From an uncultured Porphyromonadaceae bacterium (GTDB lineage: Bacteria; Bacteroidota; Bacteroidia; Bacteroidales; Muribaculaceae): a DNA stretch of 64,000 bases. Where the stretch lies: NCBI GenBank assembly GCA_947175265.1, contig CAMWMD010000002.1, positions 1 through 64,000 on the forward strand. Reading direction: 5' to 3'. A model generated the notes under the pieces. It was given only the letters and a program-made list of their open reading frames with translations. It did not search any database and had not been told where the DNA came from. Of the stretch, positions 14,163-22,809 are shown in pieces. The translations under genes and the position numbers were made by a program. Each line of letters opens with the position of its first letter. Within the stretch, counting starts at the first letter, position 1.

Positions 14163-16468
14163 AAAAGATTATTCTCTTTCTGACTGCACTCTTGGCAGTC
14201 CTCCCGGCTTTTAGCCGTGACGTAAAAGGTCGCATACTTGATGAAAACAATGCGCCGCTTGACTTTGTAAATATTGTTCTTTTCTGCGACTCAACATTTG
14301 TTGCCGGAGGCATAACTGATTCAGAGGGTCTCTTCTCAATCCCAACGGATTCAGACTGCAACCTGACAGCTAAAGTGTCATTCGTAGGCTATGAGACCAT
14401 CACCACAAATGTTCCCCAATCGGGCGAGATGGGTGATATAATCCTAAATCCTTCCGCTGTGGAACTTGGTGAGGTAGTTGTAAAAGCTTCTCGCCCGACC
14501 ACTACTATGAAAGGTAACGCATTGGTGACTAATGTAGAGGGCAGTTCCCTCGCTGTGGCAGGTACTGCCAATGATGTTCTCGTGCATGTGCCGATGGTTG
14601 TTGACAATGGAGGCGCACTTGAAGTATTCGGTAAAGGCTCTCCGGCAATCTACATCAATGGACGCAAAGTCAATGACCTTCAGGAGCTTTCTCAACTCAA
14701 CTCCGGAGATATCAAGAATTTGGAAGTCATTACCAACCCTGGGGCCTCCTATGCAGCGGATGTGAAATCAGTTATACGTATCCGCACGAAACCGCCTAAA
14801 GGAGACGGCTTTAGCGGGATAATTCGTTCCGATAATGGATTTCAGCATTACTTTCGCACCGGCAACTCACTTGATCTCAAATACCGCACCGGTGGACTTG
14901 AAATCTTCGCCAACTATGGCTGGTGGAGAGGCTACAACCGTTTTGACCGTCTTAATGATATGAATACAACAACATCTCAAGGCACATATCGTCAGTATGT
15001 AGGCACCATCGGTAAAGAGTCGTATAATGACATGACCGGCAAACTCGGTTTTTCATATATAATCAACGACCGACACAGCATAGGTGCATACTATCAGAAC
15101 AGTTGGAACCGTCACCATACCGACGGCACAATCCCAAGTGAAATATGGCAGAACGGCACTTTACTCGACCTCTATAATTCGGATGTACACAATCAGTCTA
15201 CCGCTGTTCCTCGGCACTATGCCAATTTCTACTATAATGGAATCGTTGGCAAGCTCAACATTGATTTTAACGCGGATTACATTTGGTCCAAGAGCCGTGA
15301 ACTGACATTCAACAATGAACTTAGCGAAACGGGTAATGACCGCGAGGTAAACACTTCGTCAACGAACCGCAACCGAATGTTTGCCGAAAAACTGGTGATG
15401 ACTTATCCCTTATGGAAAGGTCAGATTGAAATCGGTGAAGAATACTCCAATACCAGGACCACCAATCTTTTCTCAGCCAATATACCTGAAACTCCGGATG
15501 CCGACAATCGTGTGGACGAGAATAATATCGCTGTGTTTGCAGAATTGGGGCAACAGTTCGGGCGTTTTATGATTGGTGCAGGTTTGCGTTATGAGCATGT
15601 CAAGTTCAACTATTATGAAATGGGGCTTCTTCAAGAGGAACAAAGCAAAGCCTACAATAATGTGTTTCCATCACTCAATATCGCTACGCAAGTCGGCAAA
15701 GTCAGAATGGGACTGAACTATACCGGCAAGACAATTCGTCCCGGATATGGTCAACTTGACGGTGCGATCAGTTATATAAATCGTCTGACATACGAGACGG
15801 GTAATCCCTATCTGAAGCCAACGAAGTTGCAGACTGTAGAGTATATGGCGCAGTGGCGACGCTTTTTTGCTCAACTCTCATACACCTACTTCAAAGACGG
15901 TGTGTATCATATCACAGAGCCATACGGTCCGGAGGGCGAGGCTACAATCATTCGTACCGCTAATCTCGATCATCGGCACTATCTGCAAGCTTTCGTAGGT
16001 GGTAATTTTCAAGTTGGAGTATGGCAACCGAAAGTGAATGTCGGGATGATGAAGCAGTGGCTTACTCTGCCTGTAAATAGTGAGCAAGTGAATATGAACA
16101 CTCCTATCTTCATGTTCCAGTGGCAGAACTCAATTCACCTTCCTTTTGACATCTGGCTTAACGTCGACGCTCAACTAATGACTCGCGGTTGGGACACCAA
16201 TACTCGCCTGACAAATACACCGTGGTATGTCAACGCCAAGATTTACAAGGGATTTTTCAAGGATTCCTTCAGTGTGACTCTTGAGGCTAAGGATTTGTTC
16301 GACTCTGCCAAGAGTAACTTCTATCTATGTAGCGACGCCGTTCAGATACAGCAGAAAAACTTCTCGCCCGGACGCTCTGTGATGCTCACGCTGCAGTATC
16401 GCTTCAATACAACACGCGATCGTTATCGTGGTACAGGTGCAGGAAATACTGAGAAATCTCGTTTCTAA
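14159..16468 (+). CDS. Outer-membrane beta-barrel receptor of the TonB-dependent type
   Basis: The 769-aa protein has a signal peptide ending near AFSRD, then a carboxypeptidase-regulatory-like Ig domain (VKGRILDENNAPLDFVNIVLF, residues 22-100). A plug-like segment follows (EVVVKASRPT, IYINGRKVNDLQELSQL, VITNPGASYAADVKSVIRI), then a long aromatic-rich barrel ending NFSPGRSVMLTLQYRF. This is the layout of the Bacteroidetes 'outer membrane beta-barrel family' receptors, related to TonB-dependent transporters. No SusD partner is present; the operon partners are the preceding lipoprotein and a small secreted protein, so a polysaccharide-uptake role is not supported. The substrate is unknown. Confidence 0.82.
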   Translation: MKKIILFLTALLAVLPAFSRDVKGRILDENNAPLDFVNIVLFCDSTFVAGGITDSEGLFSIPTDSDCNLTAKVSFVGYETITTNVPQSGEMGDIILNPSAVELGEVVVKASRPTTTMKGNALVTNVEGSSLAVAGTANDVLVHVPMVVDNGGALEVFGKGSPAIYINGRKVNDLQELSQLNSGDIKNLEVITNPGASYAADVKSVIRIRTKPPKGDGFSGIIRSDNGFQHYFRTGNSLDLKYRTGGLEIFANYGWWRGYNRFDRLNDMNTTTSQGTYRQYVGTIGKESYNDMTGKLGFSYIINDRHSIGAYYQNSWNRHHTDGTIPSEIWQNGTLLDLYNSDVHNQSTAVPRHYANFYYNGIVGKLNIDFNADYIWSKSRELTFNNELSETGNDREVNTSSTNRNRMFAEKLVMTYPLWKGQIEIGEEYSNTRTTNLFSANIPETPDADNRVDENNIAVFAELGQQFGRFMIGAGLRYEHVKFNYYEMGLLQEEQSKAYNNVFPSLNIATQVGKVRMGLNYTGKTIRPGYGQLDGAISYINRLTYETGNPYLKPTKLQTVEYMAQWRRFFAQLSYTYFKDGVYHITEPYGPEGEATIIRTANLDHRHYLQAFVGGNFQVGVWQPKVNVGMMKQWLTLPVNSEQVNMNTPIFMFQWQNSIHLPFDIWLNVDAQLMTRGWDTNTRLTNTPWYVNAKIYKGFFKDSFSVTLEAKDLFDSAKSNFYLCSDAVQIQQKNFSPGRSVMLTLQYRFNTTRDRYRGTGAGNTEKSRF

Positions 16469-16478
16469 TACTACCGTT

Positions 16479-16805
16479 ATGAAATCTCTTTTAATCCTAT
16501 TTTTAAGCATGGCACTTAGCGTGTCTGTCTATGCTAAACCCCATTGTCAAGGGTTCAACAATTACGATGGAAAAGTGACAATCGTTTTCATAGACGACAA
16601 AGCGGGAGGACAATATGCTGTTACAGATGTAAAACTCATTCCTTCTTGGAAAGGGATGCAATACAAAGCGACTTCCGTTGATGTCTCAATAAATAAGGGT
16701 GTAGCTACGGTAACATTGACATTCGACCACCTCACTCAGTTTTCAAATCCAAAGGTTGAATTAAAAATCAATGGAAAGAAAACATCGTTCAAGGTTTGTC
16801 AGTGA
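16479..16805 (+). CDS. Small secreted protein of unknown function
   Basis: I chose ATG 16479, 10 bases after the receptor stop, because it gives a clean signal peptide (KSLLILFLSMALSVSVYAK). The mature part of about 90 residues alternates hydrophobic and polar residues and should form a small beta-sandwich. Cysteines near each end (HCQGF and VCQ) could form a disulfide. I know no family. It is the last gene of the lipoprotein-receptor operon. Confidence 0.7.
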   Translation: MKSLLILFLSMALSVSVYAKPHCQGFNNYDGKVTIVFIDDKAGGQYAVTDVKLIPSWKGMQYKATSVDVSINKGVATVTLTFDHLTQFSNPKVELKINGKKTSFKVCQ

Positions 16806-16848
16806 TAATTTGAAAGATTTTGGAAACAAATATATTCATGCAAGGATG

Positions 16849-16882
16849 GAAACCTCGGCAGTCATTGTTGAGGTTTTCTTTT
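16849..16882 (+). terminator. Terminator after the receptor operon
   Basis: GAAACCTC (16849-16856) pairs with GAGGTTTT (16870-16877), followed by CTTTT. From here to 17107, between convergent genes, I see only a small GAGTTA/TAACTC hairpin near 17052-17068 and no gene. Confidence 0.6.
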
Positions 16883-17107
16883 GGAGTTGAGGCACCACCG
16901 CCGCGCTTTAGTGAATCGAGCCTCTTTCTTCGTATCTTTCAATATTTATTATTCAATGAAAATTTACCATTTTTATTTCAGTTTTGGTTTAAAGTGTAAA
17001 TCTAAGTCAGGTTTCGACCCAAAGCCTCAACATTTAGCTCAACGAGTGTAGGTGAGTTAATTGGTAACTCAAGCGGTCTTTCGGTTTGTGAAAAACGGAT
17101 ATAAGGA

Positions 17108-17653
17108 TCAGTTATATTGGAATGCCTTTTCTAAAGTTGTGTCTTTGAGCAATACGGTTTTGTCTTTATCGAGGAGGTAGATTGTGGGCATGGTCATGAT
17201 GTAGTAGGTCTCGTCATCCTGGATGGGGTCAGTGGCGAAACCGACGGTCCAATCTTCGGGAAGAGAGGAGGCAGTCTGTTCCCACCTTTCGCGGTCTTCC
17301 TCCGAATCTATCGCTACGACATGAAACTTACCGGAGGCATTGAACCCGGCTAAGGATTTCATGGCCTCATGGCAGTCATCGCAATCAGGGTCATAGAAAA
17401 TAAGCAGCAGATTCCCTTCCGTCCGGAGTTCGTGTAAAGAAGTCTGCTCGCCTGAACGTGTGACGAAATGGAAATCGGCAGCCGTGCTCCCCACACTGTT
17501 CTTCCGCTCCATCTGTAGTCTGTACTTCTCCCTCAGTCTTTCGGCTTCATCAATGGAGACATCGATACTTGCGGGCACGGAATCAGTAGTTTCAACCGTA
17601 GAAACCGGGAGGGCAGGAAGAATTGAGAGAAGGGGAAATATTATCGAGAACAT
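17108..17653 (-). CDS. Thioredoxin-like periplasmic protein
   Basis: The 181-aa protein has a hydrophobic N-terminus (FSIIFPLLSILPALPV), a linker helix with a DEAERLREKYRLQMERK segment, and a thioredoxin-like fold. LLLIFYDPDCDDCHEAMKSL carries the CxxC centre (Cys-Asp-Asp-Cys) and MTMPTIYLLD the cis-proline. Such proteins reduce or oxidise disulfides or bind redox partners outside the cytoplasm. I chose the ATG at 17653; a longer frame would run into the tRNA gene. It lies 63 bp downstream of the tRNA with a terminator hairpin between, so its promoter is not obvious. Confidence 0.75.
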   Translation of the reverse strand: MFSIIFPLLSILPALPVSTVETTDSVPASIDVSIDEAERLREKYRLQMERKNSVGSTAADFHFVTRSGEQTSLHELRTEGNLLLIFYDPDCDDCHEAMKSLAGFNASGKFHVVAIDSEEDRERWEQTASSLPEDWTVGFATDPIQDDETYYIMTMPTIYLLDKDKTVLLKDTTLEKAFQYN

Positions 17654-17680
17654 ATATGACTTTTCTTTATACAACAAACA

Positions 17681-17712
17681 AGCCCCTCGACCGGTTGAAG
17701 TCAAGGGGCTTT
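17681..17712 (-). terminator. Terminator after tRNA-Leu
   Basis: On the minus strand AAGCCCCT pairs with AGGGGCTT around a short loop, followed by TGTTTGTTG. It lies 5 bp beyond the tRNA 3' end. Confidence 0.65.
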
Positions 17713-17716
17713 GCAG

Positions 17717-17797
17717 TGCGCACGAAGGGACTCGAACCCCCACGTCGTTAGACACCAGATCCTAAGTCTGGCGCGGCTACCATTACGCCACGTGCGC
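17717..17797 (-). tRNA. tRNA-Leu (anticodon UAG)
   Basis: Read on the minus strand: acceptor stem GCGCACG (17797-17791) pairs with CGTGCGC (17724-17718) with discriminator A. The anticodon stem is CCAGA/TCTGG with loop CTTAGGA (anticodon TAG). The T-arm is GGGGTTCGAGTCCC. The extended variable region fits leucine. CCA is not encoded. A consensus promoter lies 12 bp upstream. Confidence 0.93.
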
Positions 17798-17808
17798 CTT
17801 TGTGGATG

Positions 17809-17840
17809 CAAAGTTAATCATAATTTCCGAATCCACCAAA
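17809..17840 (-). promoter_or_regulatory. Promoter of tRNA-Leu
   Basis: On the minus strand TTTG (17840-17837), 20 bp, then TAACTTTG (17816-17809), 11 bases before the tRNA 5' end. It matches the Bacteroidetes consensus. Confidence 0.75.
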
Positions 17841-17882
17841 TTTTTTTGAAATCAGAATCAACATCCAACATCAGAATGAGGA

Positions 17883-17916
17883 AAGGAAGTGCCTCTCCAA
17901 CAGGGGGCACTTCCTT
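17883..17916 (-). terminator. Terminator of the LRR gene
   Basis: AAGGAAGTGCC (17883-17893) and GGCACTTCCTT (17906-17916) form a perfect 11-bp stem just downstream of the leucine-rich repeat gene, with a T-rich tract after it on the minus strand. Confidence 0.7.
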
Positions 17917-17934
17917 CAGATGTGCTAAATAATA

Positions 17935-19488
17935 TCAGCGAACGATAAGCTTGGACATTTTCTTACCTTGACGAATTATGTAACAGCCTTTCGGGAGGTT
18001 AGCTTTTGATACTCCGATTTTTTTACCTGAGAAATCGTAAACCTCGTGTGGCTCTGTAAAGTTTATCGGGTTCCCGCACCCATCAGTGATTACATCAACT
18101 GAAGAACTCTCCATAACCTCGATTTTCTTGAATTCTGACCAGGGACTTACACCTTTGTATTCCTCCAGTGACTCTTCAGGCACATAGAGGGTGGTGTTGT
18201 GGTAGATGGTATAATCGAAAACAGTGTATGAGGAATAGATATTATCGCAAACCGGAGGAACTATGGCGTTGACACGCACTTCCTCAAGATTATCACACCA
18301 ATCGAAAGCCAGTCTACCGATAGTAGTAAGTGTGTTTGGCAACGAAAGAGAAGTCACGCCTGAACAACCCCTGAACGCTTGTTCACCAATGGTACGTACA
18401 CCCTCGGGAATCACAATATTCGTCAATTTATCGCAGCCATAGAACGCAGATTCTCCTATGGACTCCATACTCCCCGCTATGTCGATTGATGCGAGATTAT
18501 TGCACCATGAGAAAGCACTGGGACCGATCTCCACCACCCCTTCCGGAAAGGTTATGTCGGTAAAACCATTGCAGGAGGAGAAGGCATATTCACCGATAGT
18601 CTTCAGGCTTTCCGGCAGAGAGATTGAAGTGAGTCCGGAGCATCCGTGGAATGCTCCCGTGCCTATTGCGGTCAGACCGTCCGGAATGCTGATTGAAGTC
18701 AGGCCGTTGCAACTGCTGAAACAGTAATCGTGAAATTCTTTAACACCGGCAGGAATATTGAGAGAGGTGAGGCCCGTGCAATAGTAGAAGGCTTTCTCTC
18801 CTATGGAAACTACGTCAGCAGGAATTTCGAGAGAGGTTATTCCGGAGCAATAGTAGAATGAATTTTTCCCAATGGAAGTTATGCCGTCGTGGAGTTTGAT
18901 AGAAGTCAGTTGGCTTCCACCCGCAAACGTATAGTCCATGACTTCATTCATATTCTCGGGAAAAGTAATCTCCGTTACCTCCTCACCATCAATCACAAGA
19001 GGGATTGACCTCTGGAGAGGATTGGAGTAATCACCGGCAAATTTTATTCTGCAAAGCGATTCAAGGGAGGCAAATTCAGCCTTCTTCAAATTAAAGCAAT
19101 CTGAGAAGGCTTTCGTCCCTATGGAGTCGATCGACTCGGGAAGAGCGACAGATTCAAGTCGGGCGCAATCATAGAACGCATATTCCCCGATGACGCTCAC
19201 ACCGTCGGGAATAGTGATGCCGGTAAGTCCCTTGCATTCTGAGAATGCCTCCCCGCCTATTGATACCAAAGAATACTCGATGTCGCCGTCAAGCGGTTTG
19301 GCAGGTAATGTCAGGTGTCCCCCCACGCTATTGTTTTCTTTGACGGAGCATGTCCTGTCTTTCTCACTGATTACAGTGTAGGTGATGTTAGTTCCCCCGT
19401 ATGAGAATTGGAAATCTCTTGCCGCAACCTGCGGTGAGAACGACAGGAGGAAGACTGCCGATAGGGAAAGTAAGAATCTTTTCTTCAT
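17935..19488 (-). CDS. BspA-type leucine-rich repeat surface protein
   Basis: The 517-aa protein starts with a signal peptide (KRFLLSLSAVFLLSFSPQVAA). At least twelve repeats of about 23 residues follow, of the form LTSISIPDGLTAIGTGAFHGC. These are the LRR_5 repeats of Bacteroidetes and Treponema BspA-like proteins, which form a solenoid used in binding host or other surface ligands. The C-terminus (VYDFSGKKIGVSKANLPKGCYIIR, then KMSKLIVR) resembles the C-terminal sorting domains of Bacteroidetes secreted proteins. It stands alone between a -7 box and a terminator. Confidence 0.85.
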   Translation of the reverse strand: MKKRFLLSLSAVFLLSFSPQVAARDFQFSYGGTNITYTVISEKDRTCSVKENNSVGGHLTLPAKPLDGDIEYSLVSIGGEAFSECKGLTGITIPDGVSVIGEYAFYDCARLESVALPESIDSIGTKAFSDCFNLKKAEFASLESLCRIKFAGDYSNPLQRSIPLVIDGEEVTEITFPENMNEVMDYTFAGGSQLTSIKLHDGITSIGKNSFYYCSGITSLEIPADVVSIGEKAFYYCTGLTSLNIPAGVKEFHDYCFSSCNGLTSISIPDGLTAIGTGAFHGCSGLTSISLPESLKTIGEYAFSSCNGFTDITFPEGVVEIGPSAFSWCNNLASIDIAGSMESIGESAFYGCDKLTNIVIPEGVRTIGEQAFRGCSGVTSLSLPNTLTTIGRLAFDWCDNLEEVRVNAIVPPVCDNIYSSYTVFDYTIYHNTTLYVPEESLEEYKGVSPWSEFKKIEVMESSSVDVITDGCGNPINFTEPHEVYDFSGKKIGVSKANLPKGCYIIRQGKKMSKLIVR

Positions 19489-19531
19489 TTTTTGTTGAGA
19501 TATTAGTTAGCAAAAAGATGGAATACGTTTG

Positions 19532-19539
19532 CAAAATTA
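19532..19539 (-). promoter_or_regulatory. -7 box of the LRR gene
   Basis: TAATTTTG on the minus strand fits TAnnTTTG, 43 bp upstream of the LRR start codon. I find no exact TTTG at the -33 distance. Confidence 0.5.
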
Positions 19540-19578
19540 GTCATTACTTATTTCACAATACTCTTTCGCAATCTTGAG

Positions 19579-19644
19579 ATAGACTTTAAATCAGTAGGAT
19601 AGACCCGAAATAGACTCGGGATAGACCGTATGTAGACCGTCTAT
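19579..19644 (+). promoter_or_regulatory. Phased ATAGAC repeats upstream of the sigma-factor gene
   Basis: ATAGAC occurs at 19579, 19599, 19610 and 19621, and GTAGAC at 19632. An inverted copy GTCTAT lies at 19639-19644. The spacings are 20, 11, 11 and 11 bp, close to whole helical turns, so all sites face one side of the DNA. This looks like an array for a regulator serving either the LRR gene or the sigma gene. Confidence 0.5.
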
Positions 19645-19780
19645 CAGACGCTCAGAGGAAATAATCGGATAGTCGGGGCGACCAGAGTTTGGTAAAATGT
19701 TAAATTAAGTTATTATATGATATGCGGGAATGATATTTAAGGATAATATGTGTAATTTTACGGCTCAAAAAAATAGGTCA

Positions 19781-20341
19781 ATGGAATATTCCCCACCGAT
19801 AGATGAGAAGAAACTTGTGGAGCAGTTGCAGAACCGTGCTACTGCCGCCTCCGCATTCGACACGTTGCTCCGGACCTATTCACAACCCGTGTATTGGCAG
19901 ATAAGAAAGATGGTGGTGAGTCATGACGATGCCAATGATCTCGTGCAGAATGTTTTCCTCAAAGCCTGGAACAACCTTCATAATTTCAGGGGAGAGGCCA
20001 AACTCTCGACATGGCTTTTCAAGATTGCCATAAATGAATCGATCAACTTCGTCAATAAGGAGAAGCAGCGTCTTCAGTTGAGTGAGGATGCCGATGATTC
20101 ATTTCTACTCAACAATATTGAGTCTGACACTTTCTTTGACGGTGATGACCTCCAGAAGGAGCTGCAGAAGGCTATAGCCTCATTGCCCGAGAAGCAGAAG
20201 CTTGTTTTCAACATGCGGTATTTCGATGAAATGAAATATGAGGATATGTCGGAAATCCTGGGCACCTCAGTAGGCGCCTTGAAGGCCAGTTATCACCATG
20301 CTGTGAAGAAAGTTACTGAAAAAATCCTTGGAAACGTCTGA
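19781..20341 (+). CDS. ECF-type RNA polymerase sigma factor
   Basis: The 186-aa protein (from ATG 19781) has sigma region 2, with DANDLVQNVFLKAWNNLHNFRGEAKLSTWLFKIAINESIN in pieces of the usual pattern. Region 4 follows (LPEKQKLVFNMRYFDEMKYEDMSEILGTSVGALKASYHHAVKKV), the -35-binding helix-turn-helix. ECF sigmas in this group normally sit directly before a membrane anti-sigma-like gene and a Spy-like gene. Here those two lie 2.5 kb downstream, after cupin-hcp. An upstream in-frame ATG at 19730 would add 17 residues but gives an atypical N-terminus. Confidence 0.88.
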   Translation: MEYSPPIDEKKLVEQLQNRATAASAFDTLLRTYSQPVYWQIRKMVVSHDDANDLVQNVFLKAWNNLHNFRGEAKLSTWLFKIAINESINFVNKEKQRLQLSEDADDSFLLNNIESDTFFDGDDLQKELQKAIASLPEKQKLVFNMRYFDEMKYEDMSEILGTSVGALKASYHHAVKKVTEKILGNV

Positions 20342-20394
20342 GCGCAACGTGGCTCGGGGAGTGAACCATTTCTTGAAGTGGAATGTTGATAATG

Positions 20395-20415
20395 CGGAAA
20401 TGAGAATCATTTCCG
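20395..20415. promoter_or_regulatory. Operator-like palindrome before cupin-hcp
   Basis: CGGAAATGA (20395-20403), three bases, and its exact complement TCATTTCCG (20407-20415) lie 26 bp before the cupin ATG. This symmetry suits a dimeric regulator. hcp genes are often controlled by CRP/FNR-family HcpR or nitrosative-stress regulators, but I cannot match the site to a known one. Confidence 0.6.
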
Positions 20416-20441
20416 TATATTTTTTTATAAAAAAACTTACT

Positions 20442-20771
20442 ATGATCAACACGGATTATAAATTTGGCGAAGTTCACACTCTCGCCAATCAGGTTGAGGC
20501 TGCCTTAGACAAAGTGCAGTTTCATGGAATATTCAGCAATGAAAACGGCGGAGTTGTGCTTGTAGCCTTCAAGGCCGGACAGAAACTTGACACACATACC
20601 GCCCCTGCAGAGGTGATGGTAAACGTAATTGAGGGTGAGATAGAATTCACCATGCTCGACAAGCCGCACACGCTCAAGGCCGGGGAGTTCCTGCTTATGG
20701 GAGCCGACGTGGCCCACAGCGTTAAAGCCAAAGCCGATTCAAAACTTATGCTCATAAAGATCAAAGCCTAA
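20442..20771 (+). CDS. Small cupin-domain protein
   Basis: The 109-aa protein has a single cupin barrel: GQKLDTHTAPAEVMVNVIEGEIEF covers the first metal-motif region and LKAGEFLLMGADVAHSVKAK the second, with the final His of the usual set. The first motif keeps only part of the His/Glu set (HTAPAE), so metal binding is uncertain. I chose ATG 20442, after the palindromic operator. It is 17 bp before hcp. Cupins paired with hcp in anaerobes suggest a role under the same nitrosative/oxidative condition, but the substrate is unknown. Confidence 0.82.
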   Translation: MINTDYKFGEVHTLANQVEAALDKVQFHGIFSNENGGVVLVAFKAGQKLDTHTAPAEVMVNVIEGEIEFTMLDKPHTLKAGEFLLMGADVAHSVKAKADSKLMLIKIKA

Positions 20772-20788
20772 ACTAAAACCGACTGACC

Positions 20789-22444
20789 ATGGAAGCCAAT
20801 CCCAAAATGTTCTGTTATCAATGTCAAGAGACCGCCAAGGGTACGGGTTGTACCCTGCGCGGAGTGTGCGGAAAGTTGCCTGAAACTTCCGGACGTATGG
20901 ATCTCCTCCTGTATGCCACAAGGGGAGTGGCGATACTCAACGACCTCCTCCGCGGGGCCGGAGCACCGCAGAAAGATGCGAGTCATCAGGTGATTGATGC
21001 CCTGTTCACTACCATTACCAACGCTAATTTTGATAATGATTCACTTGACGGTTTCATCCGGAGGGCATTCCAGATGAAACGGGAACTCAAGGCTAAATGT
21101 GAGGAGTTAGGTTTGAAAATTCCCTCGGCCCCCGAAGTTACACTCGAGGCTGAGCCGGAAGACTTTGAGAAGTTGGAAAGCGTCACCGGAGTGCTCGCCG
21201 AACCGGATGCTGACAAGCGAGGTCTTAAGCAACTTGCCATTTACGGTGCTAAAGGTGCTTCGGCATACGCACGCCATGCCGCCAACCTCGGTTATGAGGA
21301 TGACGACGTGTACGCATTTATCGAGAAGACCCTAAAGGAGGTAAGCCGCGAGGATATCACCGTGGATGAACTCGTGAAACTCGTCCTATATATGGGTGAG
21401 GGTGGAGTAAAGGCTATGGCCTTGCTTGATTCCGCCAATACCGGGCGATACGGCAATCCGGAGATTACAAAGGTTGATATAGGCGTACGCAAGAATCCGG
21501 GTATCCTCATCTCGGGTCATGATCTCCATGACCTTGAGGAGCTTCTTGAGCAGACGGCCGGAACAGGTGTCGATGTGTATACCCACTCGGAGATGCTTCC
21601 GGGTCAATATTATCCTTTCTTCAAAAAATATCCTCATTTCGCAGGTAACTACGGCAACGCCTGGTGGAAACAGGTGGATGAGTTCGAGACGTTCAATGGA
21701 TGTTTCGTATTTACCTCAAACTGTATCGTGCCACCGCGCAAGACAGCCACTTATACCGACCGTGTCTACACTCTTGGAGTGGTGAATATGCCAGGGACCA
21801 CCCATATTGAGGCAGATGCCGAAGGGAAACATGATTTCTCGGAGGTGATCGCCAAAGCGAAGACGTGCCCACCCCCTACGGAGATTGAGCATGGTGAGAT
21901 AGTCGGAGGTTTCGCTCATCATCAGGTGATAGAACTTGCTCCGAAAGTTATCGATCTCATCAACCGTGGCAAGATACGTAAGTTTGTGGTAATGGCCGGA
22001 TGCGACGGCCGCTTCCCCTCACGCAGTTACTACACTGAGTTTGCTGAGGCTTTGCCGGAAGATTGCGTCATCCTTACGGCAGGGTGTGCGAAGTACCGCT
22101 ACAATAAACTTCCGCTCGGCGATATTGAAGGTGTGCCGAGAGTGCTTGATGCCGGCCAATGCAACGATTCGTATTCACTCGTGAGGATTGCTCTTGCCTT
22201 GAAGGATGCCTTTAAGGTGGAAAGCATCAACGATCTTCCGATAGTCTACAACATCGCATGGTATGAGCAGAAAGCAGTCATAGTGCTTCTCGCCCTTCTT
22301 TACTTGGGAGTGCAGAACATCCATACCGGTCCGACACTTCCGGCATTCTTTACGCCCGACATATTGAAAGTGCTTCAGGAGAAGTTTAATATCGGAACCA
22401 TCTCGACAGTGGAGAAAGATATGGCGACTCTTATAAATAATTGA
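20789..22444 (+). CDS. hcp: Hydroxylamine reductase / hybrid cluster protein
   Basis: The 551-aa protein matches the prismane family. The N-terminal cysteines C9-X2-C12-X8-C21-X5-C27 fit the 4Fe-4S form found in strict anaerobes. Further conserved pieces are [71 protein letters not shown] and [11 protein letters not shown], which supply the hybrid Fe-S-O cluster ligands. The enzyme reduces hydroxylamine in vitro and is linked to NO reduction and protein S-nitrosylation in vivo. It is cytoplasmic, co-transcribed with the cupin, and followed by a strong terminator. Confidence 0.95.
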   Translation: MEANPKMFCYQCQETAKGTGCTLRGVCGKLPETSGRMDLLLYATRGVAILNDLLRGAGAPQKDASHQVIDALFTTITNANFDNDSLDGFIRRAFQMKRELKAKCEELGLKIPSAPEVTLEAEPEDFEKLESVTGVLAEPDADKRGLKQLAIYGAKGASAYARHAANLGYEDDDVYAFIEKTLKEVSREDITVDELVKLVLYMGEGGVKAMALLDSANTGRYGNPEITKVDIGVRKNPGILISGHDLHDLEELLEQTAGTGVDVYTHSEMLPGQYYPFFKKYPHFAGNYGNAWWKQVDEFETFNGCFVFTSNCIVPPRKTATYTDRVYTLGVVNMPGTTHIEADAEGKHDFSEVIAKAKTCPPPTEIEHGEIVGGFAHHQVIELAPKVIDLINRGKIRKFVVMAGCDGRFPSRSYYTEFAEALPEDCVILTAGCAKYRYNKLPLGDIEGVPRVLDAGQCNDSYSLVRIALALKDAFKVESINDLPIVYNIAWYEQKAVIVLLALLYLGVQNIHTGPTLPAFFTPDILKVLQEKFNIGTISTVEKDMATLINN

Positions 22445-22460
22445 TGATTGATAGAAGAGG

Positions 22461-22503
22461 AAAAGGCCTCAAGGGAGATGAATCCCGTGAGGCCTTTTTT
22501 TGT
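22461..22503 (+). terminator. Terminator of cupin-hcp
   Basis: AAAAGGCCTCA (22461-22471) pairs with TGAGGCCTTTT (22488-22498), continuing into a T-run, 16 bp after hcp. Confidence 0.85.
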
Positions 22504-22540
22504 GTCTGCAAGGGAATCCGTAAGGTGGATGGAGAGGGAT

Positions 22541-22694
22541 AAAAAAATAAGCCAACTTCCCAGTTGGCTTATCGGTGTTTTCCATAATACTAATTCTTTC
22601 TAACTAACCTAACATCATGAAGAGAAAACCACGGGGATGACTTTGTCTGAACATCCTCTGTTCGCTTGTGATTTCCTTTTGTCTATAAAACGTA
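22541..22694 (-). ncRNA. Possible minus-strand small RNA
   Basis: A perfect 11-bp hairpin (22547-22557 with 22562-22572) is followed on the minus strand by T7, a textbook intrinsic terminator, but no minus-strand gene precedes it. About 115 bases upstream on that strand is TACGTTTT (22694-22687), close to a TAnnTTTG box. Between them lies a GGATG/CATCC hairpin (about 22636-22655). This could be a small RNA, or plus-strand leader sequence of the next operon. The stretch 22504-22809 holds no other gene. Confidence 0.3.
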
Positions 22695-22809
22695 TCATAG
22701 GGAAAATGGTTCATTTTTTAATCTATTTTTTTGAATAAAAATCTTTGGTGGCGCATTAAACTTATCGGGCCAAACAGAGTCAAAAGATATAACCGAAAAA
22801 GACATAGTT

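Noticed and set aside
14159..16468. SusC of a polysaccharide utilisation locus
   Set aside because: There is no SusD-like neighbour, no glycoside hydrolase, and the protein is shorter than SusC proteins.
17654..17755. Longer N-terminus for the thioredoxin-like protein
   Set aside because: It would run through the terminator and the tRNA-Leu gene; ATG 17653 gives a proper hydrophobic N-terminus.
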